This document shows positions 18,396 through 27,648 of a stretch of 64,000 nt of DNA, one piece after another. Below the pieces are notes generated by a model. That model was not told the DNA's origin. It searched no databases and worked only from the letters and a program-made list of their open reading frames with translations. The position numbers were made by a program, and so were the translations under genes. Positions within the stretch are counted from its first letter, which is position 1. Every line of letters begins with the position of its first letter. Source of the DNA: Verrucomicrobiia bacterium (GTDB lineage: Bacteria; Verrucomicrobiota; Verrucomicrobiia; Limisphaerales; UBA11358); NCBI GenBank assembly GCA_025451535.1, contig JANWKE010000075.1:1-64000 (forward strand), in the 5' to 3' direction.

Positions 18396-20216
18396 CTATT
18401 TTTTCTTTTTTGGCACCGGCGTCAATGCCGGAGTTGCGGCGGCCGGGGCCGGCGTTTGGTTCATTTTGGTGAACTTGGTCTGAATCACGCTCATCAGTGT
18501 GCTCATCGTCATGTAAAGCGCCATGCCCGAGGAATAAGTGTAGAGAAACACCAGGAAGATCAACGGCAGGAAACGCATGATTTTCGCCTGGGCGGGGTCC
18601 ATGCCGGGCGAGGGCGGCTGAAGATGCGCCTGCCACACCATGACGCCCACCATCAACAACGGCAGCACGTTGAACGGAAAATTCAGGCCGGGAATCATGA
18701 ACAGCGTATCCGGTTTCGACAGGTCCGCCACCCACAGGAAATGCGCGCCGCGCAATTCAATGGCGCTGCGCAACATCGTGAAGAAGCCGAAAAATACCGG
18801 CATCTGAATCAGCGCCGGCAAACAACCGCTCACCGGGCTGACCTTGTGCTTCCGCCAAAGCTCCATCTGTTTCTGCGTGAATTTTTGCGGGTCGTCCTTG
18901 TATTTTTCCTTGAGCGCCTTTACTTCCGGCGCCAGCGCCTGCATTTTTTTCATCGAACGCGTGCTCTTCGCCATCAACGGCCAGAATAATCCCCGGAGCA
19001 TCACCGTGATCAGCACCACGATCCAGCCATAACCCAGTTTGGTCACGTCATGCAGCCAGTTCATGCAGATCAACAACGCCTTCGCGAAAAAGGTTCCGAT
19101 GCCCCAGAAGCTCATATAGCCCGTGCCGAAATTCATCGCCAGGTCGGCATGGTTCTGGAATTGTGCGCCGATGCGCGCGAGCGTCCGGTATTCCTTCGGG
19201 CCGATATAAAGAACAATCTGCCGCTCGACCACCTGATTGGTTCCGAGGGTTTGCGCCGGATACACCAGGGCGGTTTGAATTCCCTCGGGCAACGGCATGC
19301 CCGGCATCCATTCGACATTGGTGAAGGGCGGCAGATAAACCGGGCGCGCCATGACCTGGGCAGCCAGCGTTCTCGGCATCGCCAGCAGCGCAAAAAACTG
19401 ATTGTACGCCGCTGCCCAGACCACGTTGCTTGACCCTTCGCGATATTCGGATTTGGGGGTGCGGGGGAAGAAAAACAATAGCGTGGTGTTGGTGCTGAAA
19501 TAGGACAGATTGATCTGTTCCTCCTTTGCCCCGTCAAACCACATCGTCCCCCCGTACATGGGAAAACTGTTGTCGTCCGGCCCCATCGGCGTCGCCGTGC
19601 CGATGACCCATTCCTGCGTTGGCAGCGGCAGCGATTTGTCCGAGGTGTTGTCCAGCCGCACGGTCACGTTCACCAAACCATCTGAACCAAGGTGAAATTC
19701 CTTTACGATGCGCAGGCCGCTGGGAAAAACTTTTTCCGCGTGAATGCCGTCACCGGTTTTGATCAAGGTGAAATTACCGTCACCGATTACACTCGATTCG
19801 CCCAGAATCGCCAGCACCGGCACGGACGCACGCGCGTTCAGCGTGGCGACCCCCGCTTTCGAGGTTTTCTGTTTCCAGCGGGCGGAAATGGTCTCCGGGT
19901 AATCCAGCAACTCAACCGATTTCAACCCGCCGCCGCGTGATGTGAACGTGTAGCGTTCATGCGCATTGGTGAGCACGATGGTTTGCTCGGGCACATTGGT
20001 ATCGAAGAGGAAACCGGGGGACACAGCCGGCGTGGTGGTTGGGGCGGCCGGCGCAGCGCCGGGTGTAGCGGCGGCATTTGGAGTTTGCGCCGCGACCGGA
20101 GCATTGGTGCCTGGCTGCGACCGGGCCAGTTGCGAGGCATATTTCTGCTCCGTCACAAACCACACCCCCATCAGAACGACGCAGAGCGAGACGACAATGA
20201 TGCCAGTGCGGTCCAT
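18396..20216 (-). CDS. yidC: Membrane protein insertase YidC
   Basis: MDRTGIIVVSLCVVLMGVWF…, KSTRSMKKMQALAPEVKALKEKYKDDPQKFTQKQMELWRKHKVSPVSGCLPALIQMPVFFGFFTML. Confidence 0.96.
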   Translation of the reverse strand: MDRTGIIVVSLCVVLMGVWFVTEQKYASQLARSQPGTNAPVAAQTPNAAATPGAAPAAPTTTPAVSPGFLFDTNVPEQTIVLTNAHERYTFTSRGGGLKSVELLDYPETISARWKQKTSKAGVATLNARASVPVLAILGESSVIGDGNFTLIKTGDGIHAEKVFPSGLRIVKEFHLGSDGLVNVTVRLDNTSDKSLPLPTQEWVIGTATPMGPDDNSFPMYGGTMWFDGAKEEQINLSYFSTNTTLLFFFPRTPKSEYREGSSNVVWAAAYNQFFALLAMPRTLAAQVMARPVYLPPFTNVEWMPGMPLPEGIQTALVYPAQTLGTNQVVERQIVLYIGPKEYRTLARIGAQFQNHADLAMNFGTGYMSFWGIGTFFAKALLICMNWLHDVTKLGYGWIVVLITVMLRGLFWPLMAKSTRSMKKMQALAPEVKALKEKYKDDPQKFTQKQMELWRKHKVSPVSGCLPALIQMPVFFGFFTMLRSAIELRGAHFLWVADLSKPDTLFMIPGLNFPFNVLPLLMVGVMVWQAHLQPPSPGMDPAQAKIMRFLPLIFLVFLYTYSSGMALYMTMSTLMSVIQTKFTKMNQTPAPAAATPALTPVPKKKK

Positions 20217-20218
20217 AA

Positions 20219-20593
20219 TCAAATCCGGGATTCGGAACCCGGCATTCGGAGTTCCTTTTCTGGCACCGGATCGTGCCCGCAACCACCCCACGGATGGCAG
20301 CGGCAAATCCGTTTGACCGCCTGCCAGCCGCCGGCCAGTACGCCCCGCAACCGAACAGCGTCCACGGCGTATTGCGAACAACTCGGCGTGAAACGGCAGC
20401 CGCCCGCGGGTCCTAACAGGAAAGCCAGCACGGGCGAAAGTGTCCAGCGATACAGACGGATGATGAAAACCAAGACTTGAATGGCTAATGCCGAAACCAG
20501 AATGACTAAAGAATCACGAAGGCCAAATGACGAATTGGAAACCGCCGCGCGCGCTGAAATTTGGCCATTTGCCTTTGGAAATTCTTTAGTCAT
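20219..20593 (-). CDS. yidD: Membrane protein insertion efficiency factor YidD (N-terminus uncertain)
   Basis: [68 protein letters not shown]; upstream portion is repeat-encoded. Confidence 0.9.
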   Translation of the reverse strand: MTKEFPKANGQISARAAVSNSSFGLRDSLVILVSALAIQVLVFIIRLYRWTLSPVLAFLLGPAGGCRFTPSCSQYAVDAVRLRGVLAGGWQAVKRICRCHPWGGCGHDPVPEKELRMPGSESRI

Positions 20594-20617
20594 TCGGATT
20601 TAGAAATTAGTCATTTT
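20480..20617. repeat. Inverted heptamer-word hairpin between rnpA and yidD
   Basis: AATGACTAAAGAAT (20501-20514) perfectly inverted as ATTCTTTAGTCATT (20581-20594); arms made of roughly 7-nt AATGACN-like units. Confidence 0.75.
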
Positions 20618-21020
20618 TTAGAAGGCCCGCCCGGCGCAGCGTTGTTAGAAAATCCTTTTCGACCTCGGCAAAATTTCGCCCGGCGATGGAATTCCGGGCG
20701 ACCAGCACCAATTCGACCGGCTGCGTGAATTCATTTTGATGTTGGCGGAAACTCTCACGCAGCAATCGCCGCGCCCGGCTGCGCACGACCGCGCCGCCGA
20801 TTTTGCGGCTGGTCACGACACCCAATCGTGGCCTCGCCCCCTCCGGCAGCGAATGCCAGTTGGCGATGAGGCAGCCCAGTGCGAGCCGCTGTCCTCGCTG
20901 CCGCACGCGCATAAAATCGCGCTGTTGCTGCAGCCGCGCCGCGCGGCGCAACCTCAGGCGTCTGGCCTCCGGCGTCCGGCGTCCGGCGTCTGGGGACGAA
21001 GCGGGCATGGACAGGCGCAT
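20607..21020 (-). CDS. rnpA: Ribonuclease P protein component
   Basis: RLRRAARLQQQRDFMRVRQRGQRLALGCLIANWH…RLGVVTSRKIGGAVVRSRARRLLRESFRQH; ATG overlaps rpmH stop (TGATG). Confidence 0.93.
   Translation of the reverse strand: MRLSMPASSPDAGRRTPEARRLRLRRAARLQQQRDFMRVRQRGQRLALGCLIANWHSLPEGARPRLGVVTSRKIGGAVVRSRARRLLRESFRQHQNEFTQPVELVLVARNSIAGRNFAEVEKDFLTTLRRAGLLKND
20956..20990. repeat. Heptamer tandem array (aggcgtc tggcctc cggcgtc cggcgtc cggcgtc) within rnpA
   Basis: Five 7-nt units read directly. Confidence 0.75.
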
Positions 21021-21157
21021 CAGACGGGCGTCAGGCGTTTGCGTCCCACGCGGCGGCGGTTGTGCAGCGTGGCGCGGCCGCTCCGGGTGGACTTGCGGGC
21101 GAGAAACCCATGCTGCCGTTTGCGCCGGATTTTTGACGGTTGATACTGGCGTTTCAT
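21020..21157 (-). CDS. rpmH: 50S ribosomal protein L34 (45 aa; not in the supplied ORF track)
   Basis: Minus-strand translation [45 protein letters not shown]. Confidence 0.97.
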   Translation of the reverse strand: MKRQYQPSKIRRKRQHGFLARKSTRSGRATLHNRRRVGRKRLTPV

Positions 21158-21212
21158 AAATCAATTTGATTCGCGCCTTCTGCGCGGGAAAACTCCGTTT
21201 GACGGAGCGCCG

Positions 21213-21240
21213 AGATTAACAATGAAACGCCTTCTGTCAA
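21213..21240 (-). promoter_or_regulatory. Predicted promoter TTGACA-16-TAATCT upstream of rpmH
   Basis: Reverse strand: TTGACA (21240-21235), 16-nt spacer, TAATCT (21218-21213). Confidence 0.55.
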
Positions 21241-21317
21241 GGCGCGGTTCGGGAAATGATAGGCCGGGGTGTCAAAGCGAAGAATCTATCAGTACCCAAA
21301 CCTGGATCCGGAACCCT

Positions 21318-21854
21318 TTAGATAAAGTCTTTATCGCTTAGACCGTTCTGAAAAATATAACCGAACTGAACTGCTGCCTTGATGAATTGCGATAACTCAG
21401 CTTTTTGGATAACACCTTTAATTACAAGTTTACGTGTGTCGTTCGAGGAAATTACGTGTAGATAATATCCTTTCCTGAGAACTTCGTATAAGCAGAACAC
21501 TCCCAGACCGCCGAAGAGAATAAAGCCAATTCCCCAACGGAGTTCAACGAAGCCACCCCATATCAAGAAAAATAAACCGACCAAGCCAAGTCCAACAAGC
21601 AACAGCCCAAGGATTATTTGCACTAACGGTCTTTCAGCCGGTGAGCCAAATTTAATTTCAATCCTTTGAATCTGTTCTTTGGGAATAAAGATAATGCGTT
21701 GCCCGTGACTGAATTCCGACAGGCCCTTTTCAGAAACAACTATGTTCAAATACGATAGTTGATTCGCAGGTGTTGTGCCTTGCGTAGCCATTTGACTTCG
21801 TAATCTTGGCTGCAACCACTGCAGAATCAAGTCGTGTGTTGCCATGGGATTCAA
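21318..21854 (-). CDS. Hypothetical membrane protein (PH-like N-terminus, two TM helices)
   Basis: 178 aa; central hydrophobic pair; no confident family. Confidence 0.55.
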   Translation of the reverse strand: MNPMATHDLILQWLQPRLRSQMATQGTTPANQLSYLNIVVSEKGLSEFSHGQRIIFIPKEQIQRIEIKFGSPAERPLVQIILGLLLVGLGLVGLFFLIWGGFVELRWGIGFILFGGLGVFCLYEVLRKGYYLHVISSNDTRKLVIKGVIQKAELSQFIKAAVQFGYIFQNGLSDKDFI

Positions 21855-21928
21855 AGGGTATCGCAGCCAGGGTTCCGACTTTATTGCCGATCCGACCCGC
21901 TGCCTGTACGATAGGCCGCCAGATTTTG

Positions 21929-22417
21929 ATGATGGACAAGCTCATTGACGCGCTGTGCCTGCAATGCGGTATGTGCTGCAACGGTGTCCTGTTTGCGGAC
22001 GTCCGGCCCGAACCGGGCGACCCTTCGCCGCTTTTCCAGGGCAACCGTTCGCGCGTTGCACAACCGTGTCCCGCCTTCAACACGGCCACCTGCGCCTGCG
22101 CCATCTATGCGGAACGCCCGGTGCGCTGCCGGAAATTCGAATGTCGCCAGCTCCTTGGCGTGCGTAACGGAACCGTAACAATTGAAAAGGCCCTTCGCCA
22201 AATCCGCGCGGCCCGCGGACTGGCCGCCGAAGTCGAAAAGTTACTGACCGAACTCGGTTTCAATAATGAGCGGTTGCCGCTCAGCCGACGGTTTCAACGT
22301 TGTCAACGGGCCGCCGAGAATGGAAATCTGCCGGAGGCGCAACTCGACCAACTGGCCGATTTGCAGCTGGCGGTACATCAGTTGACCGGTCTGCTGACGA
22401 AGGAGTTTTACGCGTGA
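21929..22417 (+). CDS. YkgJ family cysteine cluster protein (zinc/iron-chelating domain)
   Basis: CLQCGMCCNGVLFADVRPEPGD…CPAFNTATCACAIYAERPVRCRKFECRQL. Confidence 0.8.
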   Translation: MMDKLIDALCLQCGMCCNGVLFADVRPEPGDPSPLFQGNRSRVAQPCPAFNTATCACAIYAERPVRCRKFECRQLLGVRNGTVTIEKALRQIRAARGLAAEVEKLLTELGFNNERLPLSRRFQRCQRAAENGNLPEAQLDQLADLQLAVHQLTGLLTKEFYA

Positions 22418-23667
22418 GAACCATCCGTTGGACGGAATATGGCGAATTGACGGTGCTGTTCCTGATCCAGTCCATGGCCACGGGCATCTGGATGGTGCCT
22501 TTAAGCGTGGTGTTCAAGGCGCATAATTTGGTGGGCATCGCGCCCTATGCCTTCGCCACCTCTGCCCTCGCGGCACTGGTTTCACCGCTAATCTTCGGCG
22601 CCATGGCAGACCGCCACGCCTCGCCCGTCGCCGTCTTGCGCGGGCTGTCCGTGGCGAGCGCGGCCACCATGTCGCTCGCCGCCTGGAGCATCAAACAGGG
22701 CTGGTCGCCGGGGCTGGTGTTGTTGCTGGTACAAATCTACGCGCTCTGTGCCGCGCCCACCGGCAGCATCGTGAGCGCCATCGTCTTTTCGCGTCTGCAC
22801 GATTCCCAGCGCCAGTTCGGGCCGATTCGGGCCGGGGCGACGGTGGGTTGGATGGCCGGTTGCTGGCTGGTGAGCGCGTTGAATGCCGACACCTCCACCC
22901 TGTCGGAATACACTTGCGCCGTAGTCTGGCTGGTGTTGGCAGCGTTCACCTTTCTGTTGCCCAGCGTCCCCCCGCCGGAACCCGCTGGACACCCGACCCT
23001 GCTGCAACGGCTCGGTTGGGACGCAGTTGAGCTGATGAAGAACCGCGATCACCGCGCGGTCTTTATCACCGCCGCGTTGTTCAGCATTCCCCTGGCGGCG
23101 TTTTATCCCTTCACCCCGCTGCACCTGCAACAACTCGGCTTTCGGCACACCTCCGCCTGGATGACGCTGGCGCAAACCACGGAACTGATCGCCATGTTTT
23201 CGTTGGCCGGGCTGTTCCTGAGATGGCGCTTGAAATGGATTTTTGTCGCGGGACTTGGCTTCGGATTATTGCGCTTCGTCCTGTGCTCGGTGAACGGCAA
23301 GCTATGGTTGCTGGCCGGGACCAGCCTGCATGGTCTGTCCTTTACCCTGTATTTCGTCACGGCGCAGATTTACATCAACGAACGGGTGGGGCCCGAATGG
23401 CGGGCGCGGGCACAGGCCATGATGGCGTTGATGACCAACGGCGTCGGGAACCTTATCGGTTATCTCGGCACCGGTTGGTGGTTTAACGCCTGCACGCAGA
23501 CCACTGGCACCCAATGGCAGCTGTTTTGGGGCGGGTTGGCCGTGGTGATTGTATTCGTGCAAATTTATTTCCTGACGGCCTATCATGGGAAATATTCAGG
23601 CACCACCCGTCCGCCGGAAAGTCGGCCCATCATCAAGGCGCCCCTGCCGCTTGGCGGAACTCTTTAG
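22414..23667 (+). CDS. MFS transporter (nucleoside permease / MFS_1-like)
   Basis: GTG start overlapping the YkgJ stop; multi-TM; HLQQLGFRHTSAWMTLAQTTELIAMFSL, YINERVGPEWRARAQAMMALMTNGVGNLIGYLGTGWW. Confidence 0.8.
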   Translation: MRTIRWTEYGELTVLFLIQSMATGIWMVPLSVVFKAHNLVGIAPYAFATSALAALVSPLIFGAMADRHASPVAVLRGLSVASAATMSLAAWSIKQGWSPGLVLLLVQIYALCAAPTGSIVSAIVFSRLHDSQRQFGPIRAGATVGWMAGCWLVSALNADTSTLSEYTCAVVWLVLAAFTFLLPSVPPPEPAGHPTLLQRLGWDAVELMKNRDHRAVFITAALFSIPLAAFYPFTPLHLQQLGFRHTSAWMTLAQTTELIAMFSLAGLFLRWRLKWIFVAGLGFGLLRFVLCSVNGKLWLLAGTSLHGLSFTLYFVTAQIYINERVGPEWRARAQAMMALMTNGVGNLIGYLGTGWWFNACTQTTGTQWQLFWGGLAVVIVFVQIYFLTAYHGKYSGTTRPPESRPIIKAPLPLGGTL

Positions 23668-23768
23668 AGTGGGCCTGAAAGTTCCATTTTCTCCGGTAGG
23701 CGCCGTGGGGACGAGGCTCACAGCTCCCGAAGTTGAAGAGGGATTGAGCCTCCTTGCGTCGGCTGCTG

Positions 23769-24274
23769 CTATTTGTCAGACACACTCTTTGCCATGACGT
23801 AATCGTCCATGACAAAGCCGCCGCCAATGTCCGTGATGACGGATTCGGCGATGACAAAACTGTTTCGGCGGTAGGCGGCGATGGCTTGGGCGTTGCGCTT
23901 ATTCACGGAGAGGATGAAACGGCGCGCTCGCAATGCTGCAATAACTGGCCGCCCAATCCGCGCCCATGCCACTCCGGCAATAGATAGAGCTTGTGCAGCT
24001 TCATCGCGCCGGGTTCGGAGGCTGGCCCATAAGACGCAAACCCGGCCGGTTTGCCATCCACAAGCAGAAGCTCGTAACGGATTCTCTGGAAACGAATCTC
24101 CTCACTCAGGGTGCCGGGCGCATACATCCGTGCCAGCATGTAATCAATCTGCGCGTGGCTGATAATGGCCGGATAGCACGCCCGCCAGATGACGCCCGCC
24201 AGTTCGGCAATGACCGGCAAATCCACCTCGGTGGCCCGGATGATTTCGGTCCGGTCTGGCGGTGTAGCGCTCAT
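23769..24274 (-). pseudogene. GNAT-family N-acetyltransferase interrupted by a frameshift
   Basis: N-terminal part in ORF 23903..24274 (…LYLLPEWHGRGLGGQLLQHCERA); C-terminal part in another frame, ORF 23769..23972 (RRFILSVNKRNAQAIAAYRRNSFVIAESVITDIGGGFVMDDYVMAKSVSDK). Confidence 0.8.
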
Positions 24275-25506
24275 TTGCGCCCGCGAAATTCGGCCATCAA
24301 TTGCAAAATGCTCTCGCGGATTTCAAACAATTCCTTCCGCGCCCCGGCCACCATTTCCTCCGGCAACAGTTTCTTCGGCGCGACGGCTTCGAGGCCGGTT
24401 TGTGCCCTATGCAAATGGTCAAGCGCCCGCTTGAGGTAGGCCACCGTGAAGGCTGGGTCGCGGAAGCCCTCGCCACGGGCGAGACCGTCCAACGCGCCAC
24501 CCAGCTTCACGCCGGCGGTTTGAAATTCAAAAATAAACTGCTGCAAATCCTTGTTCTCAGATTCCGCGAGGCCCAATTCATCACATTCGTGCCAGACCTT
24601 CAACGCGCTCTCGAAGCACCTGTGCTGGAGCGGGTGCCGGAGATCACCCCCGGCGGTGCGAATCCAGTCAATACCTTCACGGTGCGGCTCGGGTTCGGGC
24701 GGCGGTTCATTCAGAGCCTCTTCGCAGGCGCGATTCATCTCCTCACCTGACATCCGCTCGTCGTCCTCTTCCCCTGCCGCGCCGAAGCATTCGTGCGAAG
24801 GCGGGTCCTCGGTCAACTCGCGCAGCCAGCCCATTTCTTTTGCGATTTTTTCCTCGGCTCCGGGTGAATCGCCATATTTTTCCAGCAATTCCAGGAACTT
24901 GTCCGTACGCGCATCGCATTCCTTCATGAACTTTTCGTAATCGTGCTCGTCCCATTCGGCTTCCGGATCCTTCTGTCCGCGTTGATGCTGTTCGATCGCT
25001 TCGGTGGCTTTCCGCATGAAATCATCCATGCCGGTGGCGGCTTGTTTCGCGCGCTCCGCTTCTTCTTCCGGTGTCATCCGCCATTCCGGCACGGAAACCG
25101 TGAGTTCGTAATCCGCGCTCTCAACGACCACCCGCCCGTTGGTCTCGCTGAACCATTCCAGGTAGAGTGAATTGGCCATGTGTTCCGGCGGTTTCTCGCC
25201 GCGCTTGCACATCAGGTAAGCTTCCGGCATCGGAATATCGAACACGCGCACCTTGCGCGATGCTGTCAGATCACCAATCGTGCCGCGTTGAATCGATCGC
25301 AACGAATCCAGATGCTGATGCGGAACGCGTTTTTGCGGATTGACAAAAGTGAGCAAACAGCCGGCCAGGTCGGGCCAGGCGTTGCCTTTGAGTTCGAGCA
25401 TCACCGGCTCGACCCGGCCTTCCACCCAGATTTTGCCGCGCACAATCCCTTTGACCCGACTGTCAATTTCGCCGCGCACTACGCTGTCATGAATCCGAAA
25501 AGCCAC
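24271..25506 (-). CDS. Conserved hypothetical protein, 411 aa, acidic central region
   Basis: Long ORF; ATGA overlap with the GNAT gene; no recognised domain. Confidence 0.65.
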   Translation of the reverse strand: MAFRIHDSVVRGEIDSRVKGIVRGKIWVEGRVEPVMLELKGNAWPDLAGCLLTFVNPQKRVPHQHLDSLRSIQRGTIGDLTASRKVRVFDIPMPEAYLMCKRGEKPPEHMANSLYLEWFSETNGRVVVESADYELTVSVPEWRMTPEEEAERAKQAATGMDDFMRKATEAIEQHQRGQKDPEAEWDEHDYEKFMKECDARTDKFLELLEKYGDSPGAEEKIAKEMGWLRELTEDPPSHECFGAAGEEDDERMSGEEMNRACEEALNEPPPEPEPHREGIDWIRTAGGDLRHPLQHRCFESALKVWHECDELGLAESENKDLQQFIFEFQTAGVKLGGALDGLARGEGFRDPAFTVAYLKRALDHLHRAQTGLEAVAPKKLLPEEMVAGARKELFEIRESILQLMAEFRGRK

Positions 25507-25787
25507 ACGCCATTTTTATCACGACCGGCGCACTTGTCGCGCCGAAATTTGATGAAGGCGGAAATCACACGAAATTCTTTGGCCGCAAAAGAACACCGGG
25601 CGTAGTTCGCCACGTCCGTCAGCGACTTTGCCAAAGCGCGCAAATTTCAAAGGAGATCTCGCAAGAAACCTGAATTGAATGCAGCGGCGTCTCGCTAGAG
25701 CGCCGCAAACCTCATAAAATTGTGGAGTGCGGCTTTCTGCCGAAAGCCGCTACGCCTGTTTCGCAGAATTTTCTGACGGCATTGTTG

Positions 25788-25829
25788 CAAAAAACAGCCG
25801 CTCCCTCCGCAATGCGGGATGGGAGCGGC
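25788..25829 (-). terminator. Rho-independent terminator after the phosphoesterase gene
   Basis: GCCGCTCCC (25797-25805) / GGGAGCGGC (25821-25829) with A6 on + (T6 on -). Confidence 0.8.
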
Positions 25830-25845
25830 GTTGATTTTCTTTGGC

Positions 25846-27315
25846 TTAAGGTGCCGGTGTGACGGAGAGCACCCGTGTGTCGTAGTTGATGGCGGCATCG
25901 CCCGGGTCGAGGAACTCCAGGAGCACGACCTTGGTCTCACACGGGAACAGGACTTCGTCCTTGTCGCCGTCGCCGTCGCCCACGGGAACACCGACATAAG
26001 GGCTGCCAAGCGGCGCGAGCACGGACGTCGTTCCGGCCGGGTTGAGCAACGTCGCGTTGGCGCTCAGATCATCCAGTGCGAGCCACACCGGCGCGGGCAC
26101 GGGTGTGAGGCCGGTATTGGTAATAAACACATACTGAAAGGCGTGGTGCGTGTTGGGATCTACGAATAAGCGGCCGCGGTTCACCGACACCTTCTCCGGA
26201 GTCGGGATGGCGCCGGGCACAAACAGGTCGCTCAGGTCATTGACGACGGCGACGTTATTATAACCGATACCCGTGGCGTCGGTCTCGTTGGTCGGGATGG
26301 GGTTGTTGACGAACGGCAGGTGGAAGACCTCCGACCAGGTTTTGATGTCCGAGGAATGATTCACCGGCACGCTGCTGGCGTAGGCGTTGCCCTTGGCCAA
26401 CGGTGAGATGATGATTTCAGGAACCGTGTGATTGGTATCATCACCGCCTTCGGATTCATCCCACCAGATGATAATTACGCCGTTGTTTTGGTATTCGGGC
26501 GAAGCCATGATTTGCGGGACAACTTGCGAAAGGAAGTTGTCGCCCGCCGCAATGGAGGACTGGTCACCGGTATAATGAACTCCCTGATAGGTAAACCCGC
26601 CATTCAGCGAGCTGTGGGCGTCGTTATACTGATCGGGTGTGATCCAGTTGTAACGTCCAACCGTGCCGTTGTTCAGGTCCAGGAAGAACTGGGCGAGCGG
26701 ATAAACATTCGCAGTGGCAGTGTCGGCGAAGAATGCCATCGGATTGTGTTTAACGGCATAGTTGAATTGGGTGGTGCCGTTGTACGGGTTGACCGGGCCG
26801 TTGGTCCCCGAAGCGCTGTTGGTCGGGCTGGAAGTCAAATCCACGTCCTCCTGGTAATCCTTCCACGGAATACCAGCCGCGTTCAGGATACTCGCGAAAT
26901 GGATAGACTGGTCATAGAAGGTGTTGCCGTTGGCGACGCGCGGGTCCGCATCGGTGTGAACCCCGAAATCCGTTCCGGCTTCGGCCCAGACATAGTTCGG
27001 TTCGGAGGGATGGTCGTGGATGGCTGCGTTGTAATAGGCCACGGCATACGAAACCTGCACCGCGTTTGAGTTGCCCGGTGTAATGAGGCTGTTGAGATAA
27101 GGCGCAGCCGGGTTACCCAGGATCTGTTGCGGGCTGGTCATATTCGTGGGTTGCGTGAAGTTATGGTTCTCCATTGCGATCAGAAAGACGTCGCCGATCC
27201 GCTGCACCGTAAATGGCAAGGCCGTGGCCGTTTGGGCCGCCAGCAGAATGCCGGCCGCAGCAGCACCGAGCAGTACGGTCTTGTTTGTCTGGTGAACAGG
27301 TAGTTTCATTTTCAT
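25846..27315 (-). CDS. Secreted phosphoesterase-family protein (AcpA / phospholipase C-like)
   Basis: Signal peptide; VFLIAMENHNFTQPTN…, WDESEGGDDTNHTVPEIIISPLAKG…HSSDIKTWSEVF. Confidence 0.8.
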   Translation of the reverse strand: MKMKLPVHQTNKTVLLGAAAAGILLAAQTATALPFTVQRIGDVFLIAMENHNFTQPTNMTSPQQILGNPAAPYLNSLITPGNSNAVQVSYAVAYYNAAIHDHPSEPNYVWAEAGTDFGVHTDADPRVANGNTFYDQSIHFASILNAAGIPWKDYQEDVDLTSSPTNSASGTNGPVNPYNGTTQFNYAVKHNPMAFFADTATANVYPLAQFFLDLNNGTVGRYNWITPDQYNDAHSSLNGGFTYQGVHYTGDQSSIAAGDNFLSQVVPQIMASPEYQNNGVIIIWWDESEGGDDTNHTVPEIIISPLAKGNAYASSVPVNHSSDIKTWSEVFHLPFVNNPIPTNETDATGIGYNNVAVVNDLSDLFVPGAIPTPEKVSVNRGRLFVDPNTHHAFQYVFITNTGLTPVPAPVWLALDDLSANATLLNPAGTTSVLAPLGSPYVGVPVGDGDGDKDEVLFPCETKVVLLEFLDPGDAAINYDTRVLSVTPAP

Positions 27316-27544
27316 GCTATTTTTCTCCTTGTTGTTGTGTTTATCCCCCCTTTATGGTCGGAGCCACTTAATCACAGCCGTGCGGCGGATGTAAACGTGA
27401 CAATGGTGAAATTCCGGTCACGAATATGGCAGCGGAATGGCAGCGGGGTTACAGGTCCTGAAAGTGTCAGCGAAAAGGGGTAAACGAAAATTTTCTGTTA
27501 AAATTTCGTGCCGGGGCGGGGTACTACGAAGATGGAAACGACTG

Positions 27545-27648
27545 ATTAACGCCGAGGGACGCTGATTCTTTTCAACGCAAAGGTGGAAGGACAAAGAAGC
27601 GCAAAGGAACCTGCAATTTCATCCGTGTCCATCTGTGTCCATCTGTGG

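Noticed and set aside
17917-18735. Full 272-aa ORF as Jag
   Set aside because: The upstream 123 aa are an alternative-frame reading of yidC; the KH-R3H protein starts at 18366.
20396-22104. oriC near the rpmH operon
   Set aside because: No dnaA gene and no cluster of DnaA boxes seen; operon order alone is insufficient.
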